From Ovis canadensis (taxonomy: Eukaryota > Chordata > Mammalia > Artiodactyla > Bovidae): a stretch of DNA of 64,000 nucleotides. The position numbers and the translations under genes were made by a program. Location of the stretch: contig NC_091257.1 of NCBI RefSeq assembly GCF_042477335.2, positions 45,788,501 to 45,852,500 of the forward strand, read 5' to 3'. Below, one piece after another: positions 22,391-33,939 of the stretch. The notes under the pieces were generated by a model, which was given only the letters and a program-made list of their open reading frames with translations, did not search any database and was not told the origin of the DNA. How positions within the stretch are numbered: the stretch's first letter is position 1; the number at the start of each line of letters is the position of its first letter.

Positions 22391-22570
22391 ATACAGTGTA
22401 TTCAGGACAAAGTTAGGCAATGTTAAATGATCAAATTCTATGATGTATAAAGCAGCATGAGGTAAGAGGTAATATTACAACATATTTACATGCAGTGTTA
22501 ATATTAGAGAACCTTGGGTTATTTCTAAAATGCATAGGGATCTCCTCAGGTTATTGATGGAAGGATCAAT

Positions 22571-22672
22571 GGCACACACACATATATATGTATATATATT
22601 CATATATGTGTATATGTACATATATGCACATAGATATGATTATATGATTAATAACACACACACAGTAAACAC
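22571..22672. repeat. mixed CA/TA/GTATA simple repeat
   Basis: Imperfect cacaca, tatata and gtatat runs end in cacacacac. Confidence 0.8.
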
Positions 22673-22805
22673 AGGATGAGATTACAATCATATTCCAGAT
22701 GGAGACATATACACAGCAATGATTAATGCCTGATTTGAGGTCACAGAGTGTCCAGGTAGAACAGAAACCAATAGTATTAATACTTTAGTTGTTGGTGCTA
22801 GCATC

Positions 22806-22990
22806 TTCATTTTTAAAATATTTATCTATTTGGCCTTGTCAGGTCTCAGTTGCAGCATGTGGAATCTTTGGTTGCAACACGTGAACTCTTAGCTGTGTCA
22901 TTTAGGATCCAGTTCCCCAACCAGGGATTGAAACCAGATTCCGGCACTGGAAGCACAGAGTCTTAGCCATTGGACCACCAGGGAAGTCCC
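22806..22990 (-). mobile_element. CHR-type SINE, antisense
   Basis: It has tcagttgcagcatgtggaat, ccagttccccaaccagggat, and a right-end head of ggaccaccagggaagtccc. Confidence 0.9.
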
Positions 22991-23235
22991 AGTCCTGCTA
23001 TCTCTACACATCGGTTCTCAGAGAATTATAGTTTGGTAAAGATCTTTTGAAGTTGACTCACACTAACCAGAACACTTTTCGATCTTTTCCTTGGTGGGAG
23101 AGTGCCTTCCTATGGAACTCGTAACAGGGAAATTGAGGTGCAGGGCCCTTCAAGTTCAAGCTGCTACAGAAGAAATCCGTGCCCCATTCAAAGTCCAAGA
23201 GATATAAGAGTTAATGGAAAATAAGCCTAGCCAAC
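22991..23235. other. single-copy stretch
   Basis: Nothing was recognised. Confidence 0.4.
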
Positions 23236-23455
23236 TATTTCTCTTAAGGGCCAGACAGTAGCTACGTTCAGCTTTGTGGGCCAAAATACGTGACAGTCTC
23301 CGTCACAACTAGCCAGCTTGGCTTTGACAGCACAAAAGCAGCCAGACACGCTCTGTAATTGAGCGGGAGTGGCCGAGTTCCAGTAAGACTTTATTTGCGA
23401 AAACAGGCACTGGCTGCGCTTGGCCTGTGGCCCATACTTTGCTGATTCTTATTCT
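23236..23455 (+). mobile_element. nonautonomous DNA transposon (probably hAT-like)
   Basis: It has aagggccagacagtagctac, agctttgtgggccaaaatac, cacaaaagcagccagacacg, and gtaagactttatttgcgaaa, a familiar mammalian DNA-transposon series. I cannot name the family with certainty. Confidence 0.6.
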
Positions 23456-24215
23456 CATGGACCCTACATTCTGGGGGTAGGACAGAGGCAATAAACAAAC
23501 TACAATTGAAAACAGATTAATCAAGGAAGGCCTGATTGTGAGAGTGACTTTTTTTTTTCCTTAACAAAGATTTGAAGTTGGTGAGGGAGTTCTATTTGGG
23601 AGAAAATTCTAGAAAGGGGACAGAAGGCACAAAAGCCCTGAAGTGGGGAGAATCTGAGGGTTGGAGTGGATCAAGTGGGAAAACCTGGAGGAGAAGGAAT
23701 AAGGCAGGGGACTTACCTGGTGGCCCAGTGGCTGGGACTCCATGCTCCCCATGCAGGGGCCCTGGCTCTGATCCCTGGTCAGGGAACTAGATCCCACGTG
23801 CTGCAACTAAAAGTTTGCATAACACTGCTAAAGATCCTGCATGCCATAACTGAGACAAAGTACAGCCAAATAAATAAATATTTCAAAAATTTATTTTAAA
23901 AAAAAGGAAGGCAGAGTACAGATGACCGTGCAGACCACAGTAACTAGGGCTTTTATCCTGAGCAAAAGGAAAGGTCGGTGAAGATGCCAGAAGTAGGTCC
24001 TGATGTCTGTGTTACAAAGATCATTGTTGGACACAGATTATAAGAAAGCTAGAGGGACCACAGGCAGGCCAACTGGAAGAAGCTGCAGTACCCAGGTGAG
24101 AAGTAAGGGTGGCTGGAAGATGCTATGAAGTCTGAAATTCTGATTATATTCTGAAGGTAAAGCCTAGAAGATCTCAAGGGTCCAGGTGGGATATTATGAC
24201 CAGGAAGCTTTGTTA
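23456..24215 (-). mobile_element. L2 LINE fragment, antisense, split by a SINE
   Basis: Diverged blocks in antisense L2 order are visible: accctacattctgggggtag, aggaaggcctgattgtgaga, gcacaaaagccctgaag, gcttttatcctgagcaaaag and aagaagctgcagtacccagg. A CHR SINE interrupts at 23707-23907. Confidence 0.65.
23707..23907 (+). mobile_element. CHR-type SINE
   Basis: It has ggggacttacctggtggccc, gatccctggtcagggaacta, taaagatcctgcatgccata, and cagccaaataaataaata, then polyA. It is full length. Confidence 0.92.
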
Positions 24216-24645
24216 GAAACTTAACTTTGCAACAAACACATATTTAATACACAGTGTGTGAGGGTAAACAAAAGCAAGAATGTAGGGTCAACTTTGGATG
24301 TATACTTCTGGCAACTGATATTTGACAACTACGATTTTCAGTTCCTCCCAGATTCATGTGATATTTATTCTCTGTCTATTCCAACTTAACATAGTGAGGA
24401 TTCACCTATCCTAAGTGGTTTCCGAGCAGTTTCTATTCTATAGAATGAATCTGCTGTGACTCTAGGCTAGCTTCTTGATCCTATGGAGAATGTATCCCCA
24501 TGTGTTACAGATTACGGGTGTGGTGTGGTGTATAGGTAACAGTGGTTAGTGAAAAAGGGATTCTGTGGTCAGATGGCCCTGCATAATATAGTACCTTTCC
24601 CGAGATTCCAAATGCACATAAAAATGGTAAAATGTCTGCAGTCTT
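24216..24645. other. single-copy stretch
   Basis: Nothing was recognised. Confidence 0.4.
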
Positions 24646-24712
24646 GAAGCAAAAAAAAAAAACAAAAAAACAAAAAAACCCTCTAAACCCATTAAACAAA
24701 ACACAAAAAGTC
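24646..24712. repeat. A-rich (CAAAA)n-like repeat
   Basis: An A-run is followed by aacaaaaaaac units. Confidence 0.75.
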
Positions 24713-24715
24713 CAG

Positions 24716-24842
24716 GGACCTCCCTAGTTGTCCAGTGGTTAGGACTCTACACTTATACTTCAGGAGGCCTGAGTTCAATCCCTGATTGGAGAACTAAGAT
24801 CCTGCAAGCTGTGAGGTGCAGTCACACAAAGAAGTACACAAG
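24716..24842 (+). mobile_element. CHR-type SINE
   Basis: It has gggacctccctagttgtcca and gagttcaatccctgattgga. It is truncated at the 3' side. Confidence 0.85.
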
Positions 24843-25724
24843 TCATTTGCATTTTAAACAAAAACCAACCAACCAACAAAACCGAAAAGAACAACTCTTT
24901 AACCTGAACCTCTCCCCAACCCTAACTTTTACCACTTGCTTCCTCTTGCCTGCTTGCTTCTACCTTAACTGAAAAGAAAATCAATACACTCATTAACAGA
25001 ACACTGAACTTCTAGTAAAGAGAAACACACTCCTTAGAGATCTGAGAACCATTAGACAATGTATGCAATCCTGCCCTGCCAATCTCACAAGGTATTGCAA
25101 CGACGGAATGCATTTATCTACACAAGACTAGACTGCAGTAGTCAGCACGTGGGCAAGACCAGTCTCCTACAAAAACTGAAGTCAAGGAAAGATGTCTCAA
25201 ACAAGGAATAAAAAGATCATGGGTTCCCACACAGGCTTAGAGCCTTGGAGTAGAGGCTCTCTTGAGAGGCTGCAAGGAAGCCCAGCAACAACCAAACTTT
25301 ACTTTTGCCATAAAGCTGCGTTTTGGAGACAGTGATGTCGCAAGATGGTGACACAGGTCTGTCACAGCTTCATTCCCCTCACGAGAACACCTGAAAGCTC
25401 TTCATGGATGAGATGCCACTGAGAAAAATCTAGGAAACAGGGGTAGGGCTGCAGCACCCTCATCATCACAGGGGCCCTGGCAGACCACATTAGAAGGACA
25501 AGAGGGGCTGCTACATGCTGACCACGTGTCCCTCCCCCAGGTCAGCAGAGCACCGCATTCTGCCCTGAGTCTATGGTTCTCCAGTGGGGAAAGGAGAGCT
25601 GGGGGGATGTTCACTCTCCCTGCACTGCAGGTGGTTTCCTGGGGACTCCCACTCTGTTCTAACCTCACAGATAACCCAGGAATTTGTGGGGCTCAACCAC
25701 TAGGCATGTGAGATCTAATCAAGG
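24843..25724. other. single-copy stretch (0.9 kb)
   Basis: No repeat or supported exon was seen. Confidence 0.4.
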
Positions 25725-25975
25725 AGTTCTGTAAAGCTGCAGGATACAAAACTGACATGCAAAAATCAGAAGCATTTCTATATAATAATAATAATGAATT
25801 ATCTGAATAACAGAAAATGATCCCATTTATAACAGCATCAAAAAAATACACAGACATAAATTTCAGTAAGTGTAAGATCTCTACAACTTAAAAAGACATT
25901 GATTAAAAAAAAAAACCTGAGGAAGACAAAAATAAATGGAAAGATATCCCATGTTAATGGACTAGAAGGATTAAT

Positions 25976-26064
25976 ATTAGTTAGTGTTAGTTGCTCAGTC
26001 ATGCCCGACTCTTTGTGACTCCATGGACTGCAGCTCACCAGGCTCTTCTGTCCATGGGATTTTA
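25976..26064 (-). mobile_element. truncated Bov-tA-type SINE, antisense
   Basis: It has gttgctcagtcatgcccgac and gactgcagctcaccaggctc, the 3' end of the SINE only. The flanks ttaatatta on each side look like the target duplication. Confidence 0.85.
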
Positions 26065-26287
26065 ATATTAAAGTGTCCATATTAATGAAAGCCATACATA
26101 GAGTGAAAGCAATCTGTATCAAGATTCCAAAGGCATTTTTTTAAACAGACGTAGAAAAATAATCATAAAGTTGACATAGAACCACAGAAGACTCCAAACT
26201 GCCAAAGCAATCCTGAGAAAGAAGTACAAAGCAGGAGGCATCGGGTTTTCTGATTTTAACTTTTATTATAAAGCTAGCGTAATTAAA

Positions 26288-26490
26288 GGGCTTCCCTGCT
26301 GGCTCAGTGGTATAATCTGCCAGTGTAGGAGACGTGGGTTTGATCACTGGGTCAGGAAGATCCCCTGGTGAAGGAAATGGCAACCCACTGTAATACTCTT
26401 GCCTGGGAAATCCCATGGACAGAGAAGTCTGGCGGGCTACAGTCCATAGGGTTGCAAAGAGTTGAACATAACTCAGTGACTAAACAACAA
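26288..26490 (+). mobile_element. Bov-tA SINE
   Basis: It has gggcttccctgctggctcag, acgtgggtttgatcactggg, and gggttgcaaagagttgaaca. The flanks gtaattaa at the left end and after the right end form the target duplication in the host LINE-1. Confidence 0.92.
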
Positions 26491-27975
26491 CATAGTAATT
26501 AAGAGTATAGTACTAGCATAAAAAAAGACACACTGAACAACAGGACTGAATCAAGAGTTCAGAAATAAACCCATGCATACACAGTCAATTAAAGTTTGAC
26601 AAGAGGACCAAGAATACTCAGTGAAGAAAAGACAGTCTCTTCAATGAATGGTGCTGGGAAAACTGATATTCACATGTAAATGAAGCTAGATTCCTAACTT
26701 ATAACACCCACAAAATTTAACTCAAAATGTATAAACTTAAATATAAGACCAGAAACTGTAAAACTTCTAGAAAAAAACCACTGAAAAATAGCTCTATGAT
26801 ATAGATCTTCACAATAACTTTTAAGATGATAACAACTAAAGCACAAGCAACAAAATAAACAAGTGTCACTATCTCAAACTTGAAAGCTTCTGCACAGCAA
26901 AGGAAACCATCCACAGAGCAGAAAGGCAACCTATAGAATGGGGAAAAATGCAAACCATTTGTATGATAAGGGGTTAATATCCAAAAGATAGAATCACACA
27001 ACTCAATAGCAATAAATCAAATAATTCAATTAAACAACTGACAAAACACCTAAGTGGACATTTTTTTCAAAGAAGATAGATGAATGGCCAACAGGTACAT
27101 GAAATGTACTCAGTATTTTGCTCAGGGAAATGCAAATCAAAATCGAGATCAGCTCACATTGGTTAGAAAGCCTATCATCAAACAGATAAGGGAAAAAGTG
27201 CTGGAGAGGATATGGAAAAAAGGGAGCCCTGGTGTACTGTTTGTGGGACTCTAATTGGTGCAGCTACTATGGGTAACACTAAAGAAGTTCCACAAAAATT
27301 AAAGATAGAACTACCATATGATCCAGCAATTCCACTTCTGGGAATATATCCAAAAGATGAAAATACTATGTCAAAGAGATATTTGCACCCCCACGTCCAT
27401 AGCAGCATTACTCATAATACTTAAGACATGGAAACGACGTCAGTGTCCGTCGATGGATGCCTGGATATAGAAACTGTGTGATATAAATGGAATATGGTTG
27501 GCCATAAAAAGAAGGAAATCCTGCCATTTGTGGCAACATGGATGGACCTTGAGGATATTATGCAAAGTGAGTTAAGTCAGACAAATACTGTATGATCTCA
27601 CTTGTGGATTCTAAAAATTAAAACCAAATCAAAATAAAATGGTAGGAAAAGAGATCAGGTTTGCAGTTACCAGAGGTGGGGAGAGAGGGTGGAAGAATTA
27701 GATGACAATGGTCAAAAGGTATAAACTGCCAGTTATAAATAAGTACTATGGATATCATGTAACACTGCTGGATTGCATATTTAAAAGTTGTCGAGAGAGC
27801 AGAGTTCTCAGTACAAAGAAATAAACTATTTTTCTTTTGGGGGCGTATTAATACTAGATGATAGACATTAACTAAAATTACTGTACTCATCATTTCACCA
27901 TATACATAAGTCAATTCATTTATAATGTAAACCTTAAAGTCACACAGTGTTTGGCAAATGTATCACAATAAAACT

Positions 27976-28215
27976 GGGAAAATGAAGTGCAACCTTTTGA
28001 ACTGTATTTCATTAATCCACTTATTGAGTAACCAAAAAAACTGCAGGAGAAGATGTAGAAATGCACTTTGATAATAAACAAAGAGAAGAAAACAGAAAGC
28101 CAACTTGAGATTTTATAGTACACTCTGTACTTAAATATATGATCACATTTTCTGGGTTGCATAATATACCAATTCTATTTTGAAAAGATACTCGATATAT
28201 AATATTTTCTGATTA
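27976..28215. other. short AT-rich single-copy stretch
   Basis: Nothing was recognised. Confidence 0.4.
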
Positions 28216-29070
28216 TGAAGATACACAGGATTATTACAGAGAATTTAAAGTACAGAATAAATATAAAAAAGACAATTTAAAACATTTTAATCTACCAAGG
28301 AAATAATTTATCAGCCATAAAACTCCAGTCCATTTCCATTTTATTGTTCTGTACATACATATTATAAACACATTTCCACAATTCAAAACACATTTCTTTT
28401 TCCACAATTGGGACCCCACTTCCATAGTTTTTTAAGTCTTTTTTTGTTTTTGTTTCTTACTAAACTGGATAATATGATTATCTCCCTTTGCCCCTAGATA
28501 CTGTTCAATGATTTTTAATATCTTCATAAAAGTTCATCATGTGGATACACAATTAACTCTCCTTCCACGTGCGGGCGTTTAGCTTTCACATTTCCACTGT
28601 GTCTATAAACCTATAGAAGCATTTTTCAAACAGAGCTCTGTGTGTGCCTCTCTGACCATTTCCTCAGGATAAATTCCTAGAAATGAAAGTACTGGGTCAG
28701 AGGACACAATTTTCAAGTTCTGCTACTTATTTTCAGATTTCTACCACTTTCTGGAGAGAAATTTATATTCCCAAGAGCAATGTATAAAGAATGTTTATCT
28801 CGTACTACTCCTCTAGCACTTAATATTACGTTAAAAAATATATGCACATTTCTCATTGTTACGCATGTCTTATTTTTGCTTTGATTTGTATTTTTTGGAT
28901 TACTCTTGAGTCTAGACATTTTTTCCCCATGTTTCTTAAAGATTATTTTCTCTTTGTGAATTTATGTGTATTGCTCATATTTCTATCTAGAGTGTTCATC
29001 TTTTAAAAAAATTATTCAAGACTATACTGTGATAGTTTTTACTAAGGCTTTTTAATTTTGGATAAAGTCT
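28216..29070 (-). mobile_element. old LINE-1 (L1M/HAL1-like), antisense
   Basis: Reverse-strand ORF2 landmarks are seen: gataaattcctagaaatgaa, gaaagtactgggtcagagg, ttatattcccaagagcaatg, and gctttgatttgtattttttg. Very diverged; which old family it belongs to is unclear. Confidence 0.65.
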
Positions 29071-30079
29071 TTCCAATCAACCATAGTAGAGGTATTGTTG
29101 TTCTTCCTATAATTTCAAGAGCTAACAAAAAAAAATCAATTAGAAAATTCAGACTGAGGCAAAGATGGTACCTAGAAAAATTATACCAACCAAATTTCCA
29201 AACAGGTGCTGGCAGCTGGGGATTCCTCTTCCCATGGCAAATGTTTTTTCAGGAAGTTATCCTGAAGCAAGAAGTATACAGACCTTCAGTAGTGACCTCT
29301 CTGACTCAAATGCAAAGTCCATCTCAGGATTTTTGGTTGGGTTTTTCTGGGTTCCAGGGGTCCTGGTCTCAGGGTTTCAGCTGTAAGATGGAGAGAAGAG
29401 GATGCCTGGGTAGAGACAGACCATCCACCTGAGAGTGTGTTACATCTTCACACACCTTTTGAGACATTTCAGGGTTGGCAGTCTTTTTAGCACAAACGTT
29501 CTCCTTGGATTTGTTTCCATTGACATACATATCAACTGTAGGTAAAAACAAAGCTGCCTATCACAGATGTTAAACAATGATTTGTTGAATGCTTTTGCCG
29601 CTGCAGTTTCTACTCTGGGAGTGGCATTGAGTGTGCACATTTACACGACTTCTTTGGCATCATCAAAGTCATTTAGAAGGATGCTCTTATATGAGCAGAT
29701 TTTCTGCACTAACAAGAAACAGACAACTATTTTTCTCTCTCCGTTTCACAGCTCTCGTCGACCAGCCACTGGCAGAAGTCACCATTCCTTCAGCTAAGAA
29801 ATGCTGCTTTCCAAAATCCTTTGGCAAAATCTTCTAGAGATTTGTTTTTCTGCTTCTTCCTAATTTAGAAACAGTCTTCAAAGAGAGAAGAAAAAAAAAC
29901 TGACATATCAATGTGAGAAGAAACCAACTCATTTCTTTCACAGAAAGTTTCAGAATTTATCATCGATGAGCAATAAATTGGACGAGATCATTGTGGGGTA
30001 AAAGTCAACAAGAAAAGGTATACCCCAAGATTCAATTTTTTTTTAATTGAAGAAACAACATGTGACCCAAATTTAAGAT
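29071..30079. other. single-copy stretch
   Basis: No repeat was recognised over 1 kb. One plus-strand patch with a splice acceptor (before 29752) is treated in the findings. Confidence 0.45.
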
Positions 30080-30085
30080 TTTATT
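30080..30085 (-). terminator. possible poly(A) signal of the minus-strand candidate gene
   Basis: The minus strand reads AATAAA here, about 450 bp downstream of the stop codon at 30537-30539, with no interspersed repeat between. It would give a short 3' UTR. This is inference from one hexamer in AT-rich DNA. Confidence 0.3.
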
Positions 30086-30536
30086 AAAATCATTTGTAAA
30101 TTGACATAATATCTCAGTGGTGAAGGAAAACTTTGAACAAAGCAAAAATAATGAGCTGTGTGAATTAACAGAAGGGTGAACAGTGTTAAGTGTGGCATTT
30201 AAATGATTACATGATTTTAATTATTCTTTTCATAATAAGCAACTCTGTGAACATCTATTCAAGAAGTTGAAAGCTGTGCCTTCTATGGAACTTGCAGCTG
30301 AATTAAGGCTTTTGTTTCCTGCCTTCGGCAATTTTAAGAAAACAAATGGAAATGGTTCAAAGAACTTATAAAAAATCCACCACCTATCGAAAGAATTTAA
30401 GGTAAGGTGGTAAGCATTAGAAAGAGAAAAACAAAACAAACACATACATACAAAGAGTATTCATCTGTGAGACAGAAAAGAGAGAACAGAAGTAAGGACG
30501 AGAGAAGTGCCCGGAAGTGCAGCTCAGGCCGACCCC

Positions 30537-30639
30537 TTATTTATTCTTGGCTGCCAGGGGTTTCCGGCTGATCTTTTTCGATTTGTCATTATTTTTCTTC
30601 GGCGGTTCTGGGTTTGCCTGCATGTGTCTGCCGTAGAGG
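30537..30639 (-). CDS. candidate terminal coding exon, product not recognised
   Basis: On the minus strand a long polypyrimidine tract ends in ttctctttTCAG just before 30639, a strong splice acceptor. The exon enters with one base of a split codon, then 33 codons starting Leu-Tyr-Gly-Arg-His-Met and ending Ala-Ala-Lys-Asn-Lys, then TAA at 30539-30537. The tail is very basic (about ten Lys, three Pro, three Arg) and looks disordered, as at the end of a nuclear, membrane or heparin-binding protein. Five CpGs survive in about 100 bp, unlike neighbouring DNA, which hints at constraint. No upstream exon was found in the window, so the gene would continue on the minus strand toward higher coordinates or beyond. 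The protein family is unknown to me; chance is the main alternative. Confidence 0.45.
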
Positions 30640-30808
30640 CTGAAAAGAGAAAGAAGGGAAAATGTGAGATCCACCTTGTGAACACAAGATACACTTCTGC
30701 TGGCAGAGTTTTCATCAACAGACTCATCTCCAGGCACACTGAGGGAGGCTATGAACACAAGGGCATTTTTGTTTCCTCTGGGTCATATGCTGGATTTACA
30801 CATGTGCC

Positions 30809-30810
<2 letters not shown>
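30640..30810. other. stretch upstream of the candidate exon
   Basis: It holds the polypyrimidine tract of the candidate acceptor (antisense aaaagagaaagaagggaaaa) and otherwise single-copy sequence. Confidence 0.4.
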
Positions 30811-30846
<36 letters not shown>

Positions 30847-30870
30847 CTCTCTTTCTCTCTCTCACTCACT
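30811..30870. repeat. (CA)n(CT)n microsatellite
   Basis: About 15 CA units (30812-30842) run directly into CT/CTTT units (30843-30868). Likely polymorphic. Confidence 0.92.
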
Positions 30871-31950
30871 CCACCATGCCGTGAAGTCCAATTCTGGACC
30901 AGTCTCTTGGAATCATACACTCTGTGCTAACTAGGAAAAACGTGAGGCTCAGCTTGGCTGCTCCAGACAAGCTCCACAGTTCGTGAGTGTTGGAGTCGAC
31001 AGTGACCAAAACTTGGTTGAACTGAAAAGACAGAGTGTCCCCTTAGTGCAAAGTGAGCAGTGAGCCGGCCCAAGAGCCCCGGGGCTGAGTGATGCGACAG
31101 AGAGCGATGGTGTCCGAGCCTGCGCTGGCTGCTCACCCGTGATGGATGGCACCGGGGTGGCGACCACCCATCAATGCCACATTAATAAGCACCGCTGATT
31201 AAATGTTGACGAAGTACCCTGCAATCACAGCCATGGCATCCATCGCGGAGCAGAGCTGGCTCTGTGGCTGAGGGGACTGAACCTGATAGCAGACAGTAAT
31301 TAATCGGTAATTTATGAGTCATTCTGGTTAAACTAAATTAAAAGCCACCCGAAAGTGAAAACAGCTCAACCTTAACTCCCCTGGTGCTATAATTGTGTCC
31401 CCGAGAGAGGCCAGTGGATGTCTCAGTGCTTCCCTAAGAGAGGCAGTACCTGACCCCACACTGAACAGGGTGGACACAAACACTGACCTTCCTGTACAAG
31501 GCGCCCCGTCTTCTAAGATCCATGTGGGTAACTAACACCCTCTCCTGAACTTGGAGTACACTCATGCTCCCGATGACACTGATGCTGCGCTTGATGAGCT
31601 GAGGGACAGACCTGGCGCCTGGAGTTGTCCAGTTGATGGGGCACTTAGGCAAAGTTGGACTCTGGGTTTTGACAGGTCATACTGTAGTCTGCTTCTCCAG
31701 AGGCTTCCGAGCATCTCCTCGGAAGCAGGATCTACCAACAGTGGTCCTGACCTTGGGTCTCTGTTCGCAAGAAGTTTAGAATGTGGAGTGTGGCAGCAGA
31801 CAGACCTACAAGCTGAAGAATGTTAAGTCCAGCCAGGTGCTGGAACATTCTCCAGGTAAAGGAGAGCATCAAGGAGGAAATACATGTCCTTAACACATCA
31901 CATCAGAGTCTATAAGTTAGCATTTAACTCCTGTAGAAGCTTCCTTAGAG
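30871..31950. other. single-copy stretch, possibly conserved
   Basis: No repeat was recognised over 1.1 kb. The 31150-31400 part has homeobox-type TAAT and ATTA cores in repeat-free DNA with several CpGs, as in many conserved non-coding elements. No coding exon is supported. Confidence 0.45.
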
Positions 31951-32141
31951 CAGGGGTCCCCAACCTCTCAGATCTCATATCTGATGATCTGAGATGGAGC
32001 GGATATGGTAATAATTATGTGTACCATAAACGTAACATGCTTGAATGATCTACCAACCACCATTCCCCTCACCCCACCGTCCGTGCAAAAACTGCCTTCC
32101 ATGAAACCGATCCCTGGTGCCAAAAAGGTTGGAGACTGCTG
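31951..32141 (+). mobile_element. hAT nonautonomous element (MER1/Charlie3-like)
   Basis: It begins caggggtccccaacctctca and ends ggtgccaaaaaggttggaga plus ctgctg, the terminal signature of this hAT group. The inner tgatgatctgagatggagc is shared with the remnant at 51.6 kb. Confidence 0.8.
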
Positions 32142-32261
32142 ATAGAAGACTTCTGAATGGAGTCTAACTGAATGGAGAGGCAGGCCCAGTCCTACCCAGC
32201 GTCCACAGCAGAAACTGCCATCCAGGAAAATGGATCTTTAAACCTACATATGCTCCCTCCC
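32142..32261. other. short single-copy stretch
   Basis: Nothing was recognised. Confidence 0.4.
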
Positions 32262-32612
32262 TACACTTTTTAAGAAAACTGGAGTATCACTGCTTTACAT
32301 ACTGCGTTAGTTTTTGCTGTGCAGCCAAGTGAATCAGCTCCATATACGTATGTCCCCTCTCTTGGATTTCTTCCTGATCTAGGCCACCACAGAGCACTGA
32401 GTAGACTTCGCTGTGTTATACAGCAGGTTCCCACTAGCTATCTATTTTACACATGGTAGTGTATGTCAATCCTAATCTCCCAACTCATCCCACCCTCCCT
32501 GCCCCATGTGGTGTCCATATGTTTGCTCACTACGTCTGTGTCTCTATTTCTGCTTTGCACATAGGTTCATTTGTACTATTTTTTTAGATTCCACATACAT
32601 GCATTACCCCTA
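32262..32612 (-). mobile_element. LINE-1 3' UTR fragment, antisense
   Basis: It has gcagccaagtgaatcagctc, ccaccacagagcactgagta, atacagcaggttcccactag, and ttgcacataggttcatttgt, the reverse complement of the ruminant LINE-1 3' UTR. Confidence 0.9.
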
Positions 32613-32741
32613 CACTTTAAAAGGAGAAGTCTATGTTGTAGACACCTGGCAGTCCTGGAGCCAGGCAGAGAAACACTGGTTTAGGCAGAAAGGAAGGTCC
32701 ATCCAATCTGGCTTTACCACTGTTACCAGCCCCACTCCCAG

Positions 32742-32980
32742 TGACGCTGCCGCGGCGGCTGCTAAGTCACTTCAGTCGTGTCCAGCTCTGTGCAGCCCCA
32801 TGGACTGCAGCAGTGGGTTGCCGTTTCCTTCTCCAATGCATGAAAGTGAAAAGTGAAAGTGAAGTTGCTCAGTCATGTCCGACTCTTAGTGACCCCATGG
32901 ACTGCAGCCTACCAGGCTCCTCCGTCCATGGGATTCTCCAGGCAAGAGTACTGGAGTGGGTTGCCATTGCCTTCTCTGAG
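32742..32980 (-). mobile_element. BovA2 SINE, antisense, internally shortened
   Basis: It has gctaagtcacttcagtcgtg, tccaatgcatgaaagtgaaa, and gaccccatggactgcagcct, the two-unit BovA2 structure. The left unit is shortened, and its head is CpG-rich (gctgccgcggcggctgc). Confidence 0.92.
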
Positions 32981-33939
32981 TCCCAATGATGTTCCTGTCC
33001 TAACTCCCCAGAACTTGCTGTTGACCAAAGGGACTCTACAGAGGAAATGAGGTTAAGGACCTTGAGGTGGAAAGATGGTCTTGCATTTTCTAGGGGGTTC
33101 CAATCTGTGCACCCCTTCCCCCACCCTGCCAGCATCTCTCCTGGATGCACCAGAATAGGGAGAGCAAGCTGAGCCAAAGGAGAGCTGTGTGTTACATTCT
33201 TCTCCTATATCAGACAAGCTGACCTTCCCGTAGCGTCTGCCCCTCTCCTCCTCCTCCCAGGATGCTGCTTTCCTAGAGATCAGCAGCTTAGTGCTACAGC
33301 CAGATGTGTACAAGGGGATCTGGGGGGTGGGGTGGGGCTCTGGTCTCCAAGCTGCTCCCACCTGGCACGAAGCCAAGGTCTGACTGTTCTGAGCACCCAC
33401 AAAGGCATCTATGGTCTCAGCATCTTCCATTGTAATTGCTTTCTCACAGCTTCAGGGTCTCTCCTTTCCTTTCCAAACTCTTATCTCTATACTCATTCTT
33501 GCTCGCAGATAACATCCAACTTTAAGGATCACAAAAATCTGTAGATACACAGCTCCCTCGTTTGTGAACTTGGAAACCTGGTAAAGACTCAGGGGCTGGG
33601 AAAGTGGTATCAACAGAAATAAAGAGTTCAGAGCAGAGAGAAGAGATGAAAGACTCAATGAGGGCCTACTATGCACCACATCCTGAACACGCAGACACAG
33701 AAGGCTTCCTGGAAGGAGTGGCGGTGTTGCCAGGCCCTGACAACGGTCATGAAGCAAAGTCATTTCAGCAGGTGTGCCAAAGCTGCTTGGGGCTCAGCAA
33801 GGCTCTCTATTCAGGAAGAACTAGAATGTTCCAACCTTTCATCGCCTGCCTTTTTAGACTCAGACCCCACTGTGTGCCTGGCCTTCCTGGGGCTACACAG
33901 CAAGCCACTCACTACAAAGGGTCAGAAGGGAGACTGAAA
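32981..33939. other. single-copy stretch (1 kb)
   Basis: Several frames up to 125 codons on both strands overlap each other. None shows a recognised domain or splice structure. Confidence 0.4.

Larger units (their letters stand above)
25725..27975 (+). mobile_element. old LINE-1 ORF2 3' part and 3' UTR with two SINEs inside
   Basis: ORF2 landmarks run in order: gcaggatacaaaactgacat, ccaaagcaatcctgagaaag, gaatggtgctgggaaaactg, ttctgcacagcaaaggaaac, gaactaccatatgatccagc, and acatggatggaccttgagga. A 3' UTR ends near 27975. All frames are broken. Two SINEs interrupt it (25976-26064 and 26288-26490). The 70-codon frame at 27212-27424 is one surviving ORF2 patch. Confidence 0.9.

Noticed and set aside
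32745..32765. Short GC-rich CGG-like run suggesting a CpG island
   Set aside because: It is the expanded gct/cgg head of a BovA2 SINE.
33053..33430. 125-codon minus-strand frame
   Set aside because: No domain, and overlapping frames exist on the other strand; chance in GC-moderate DNA.
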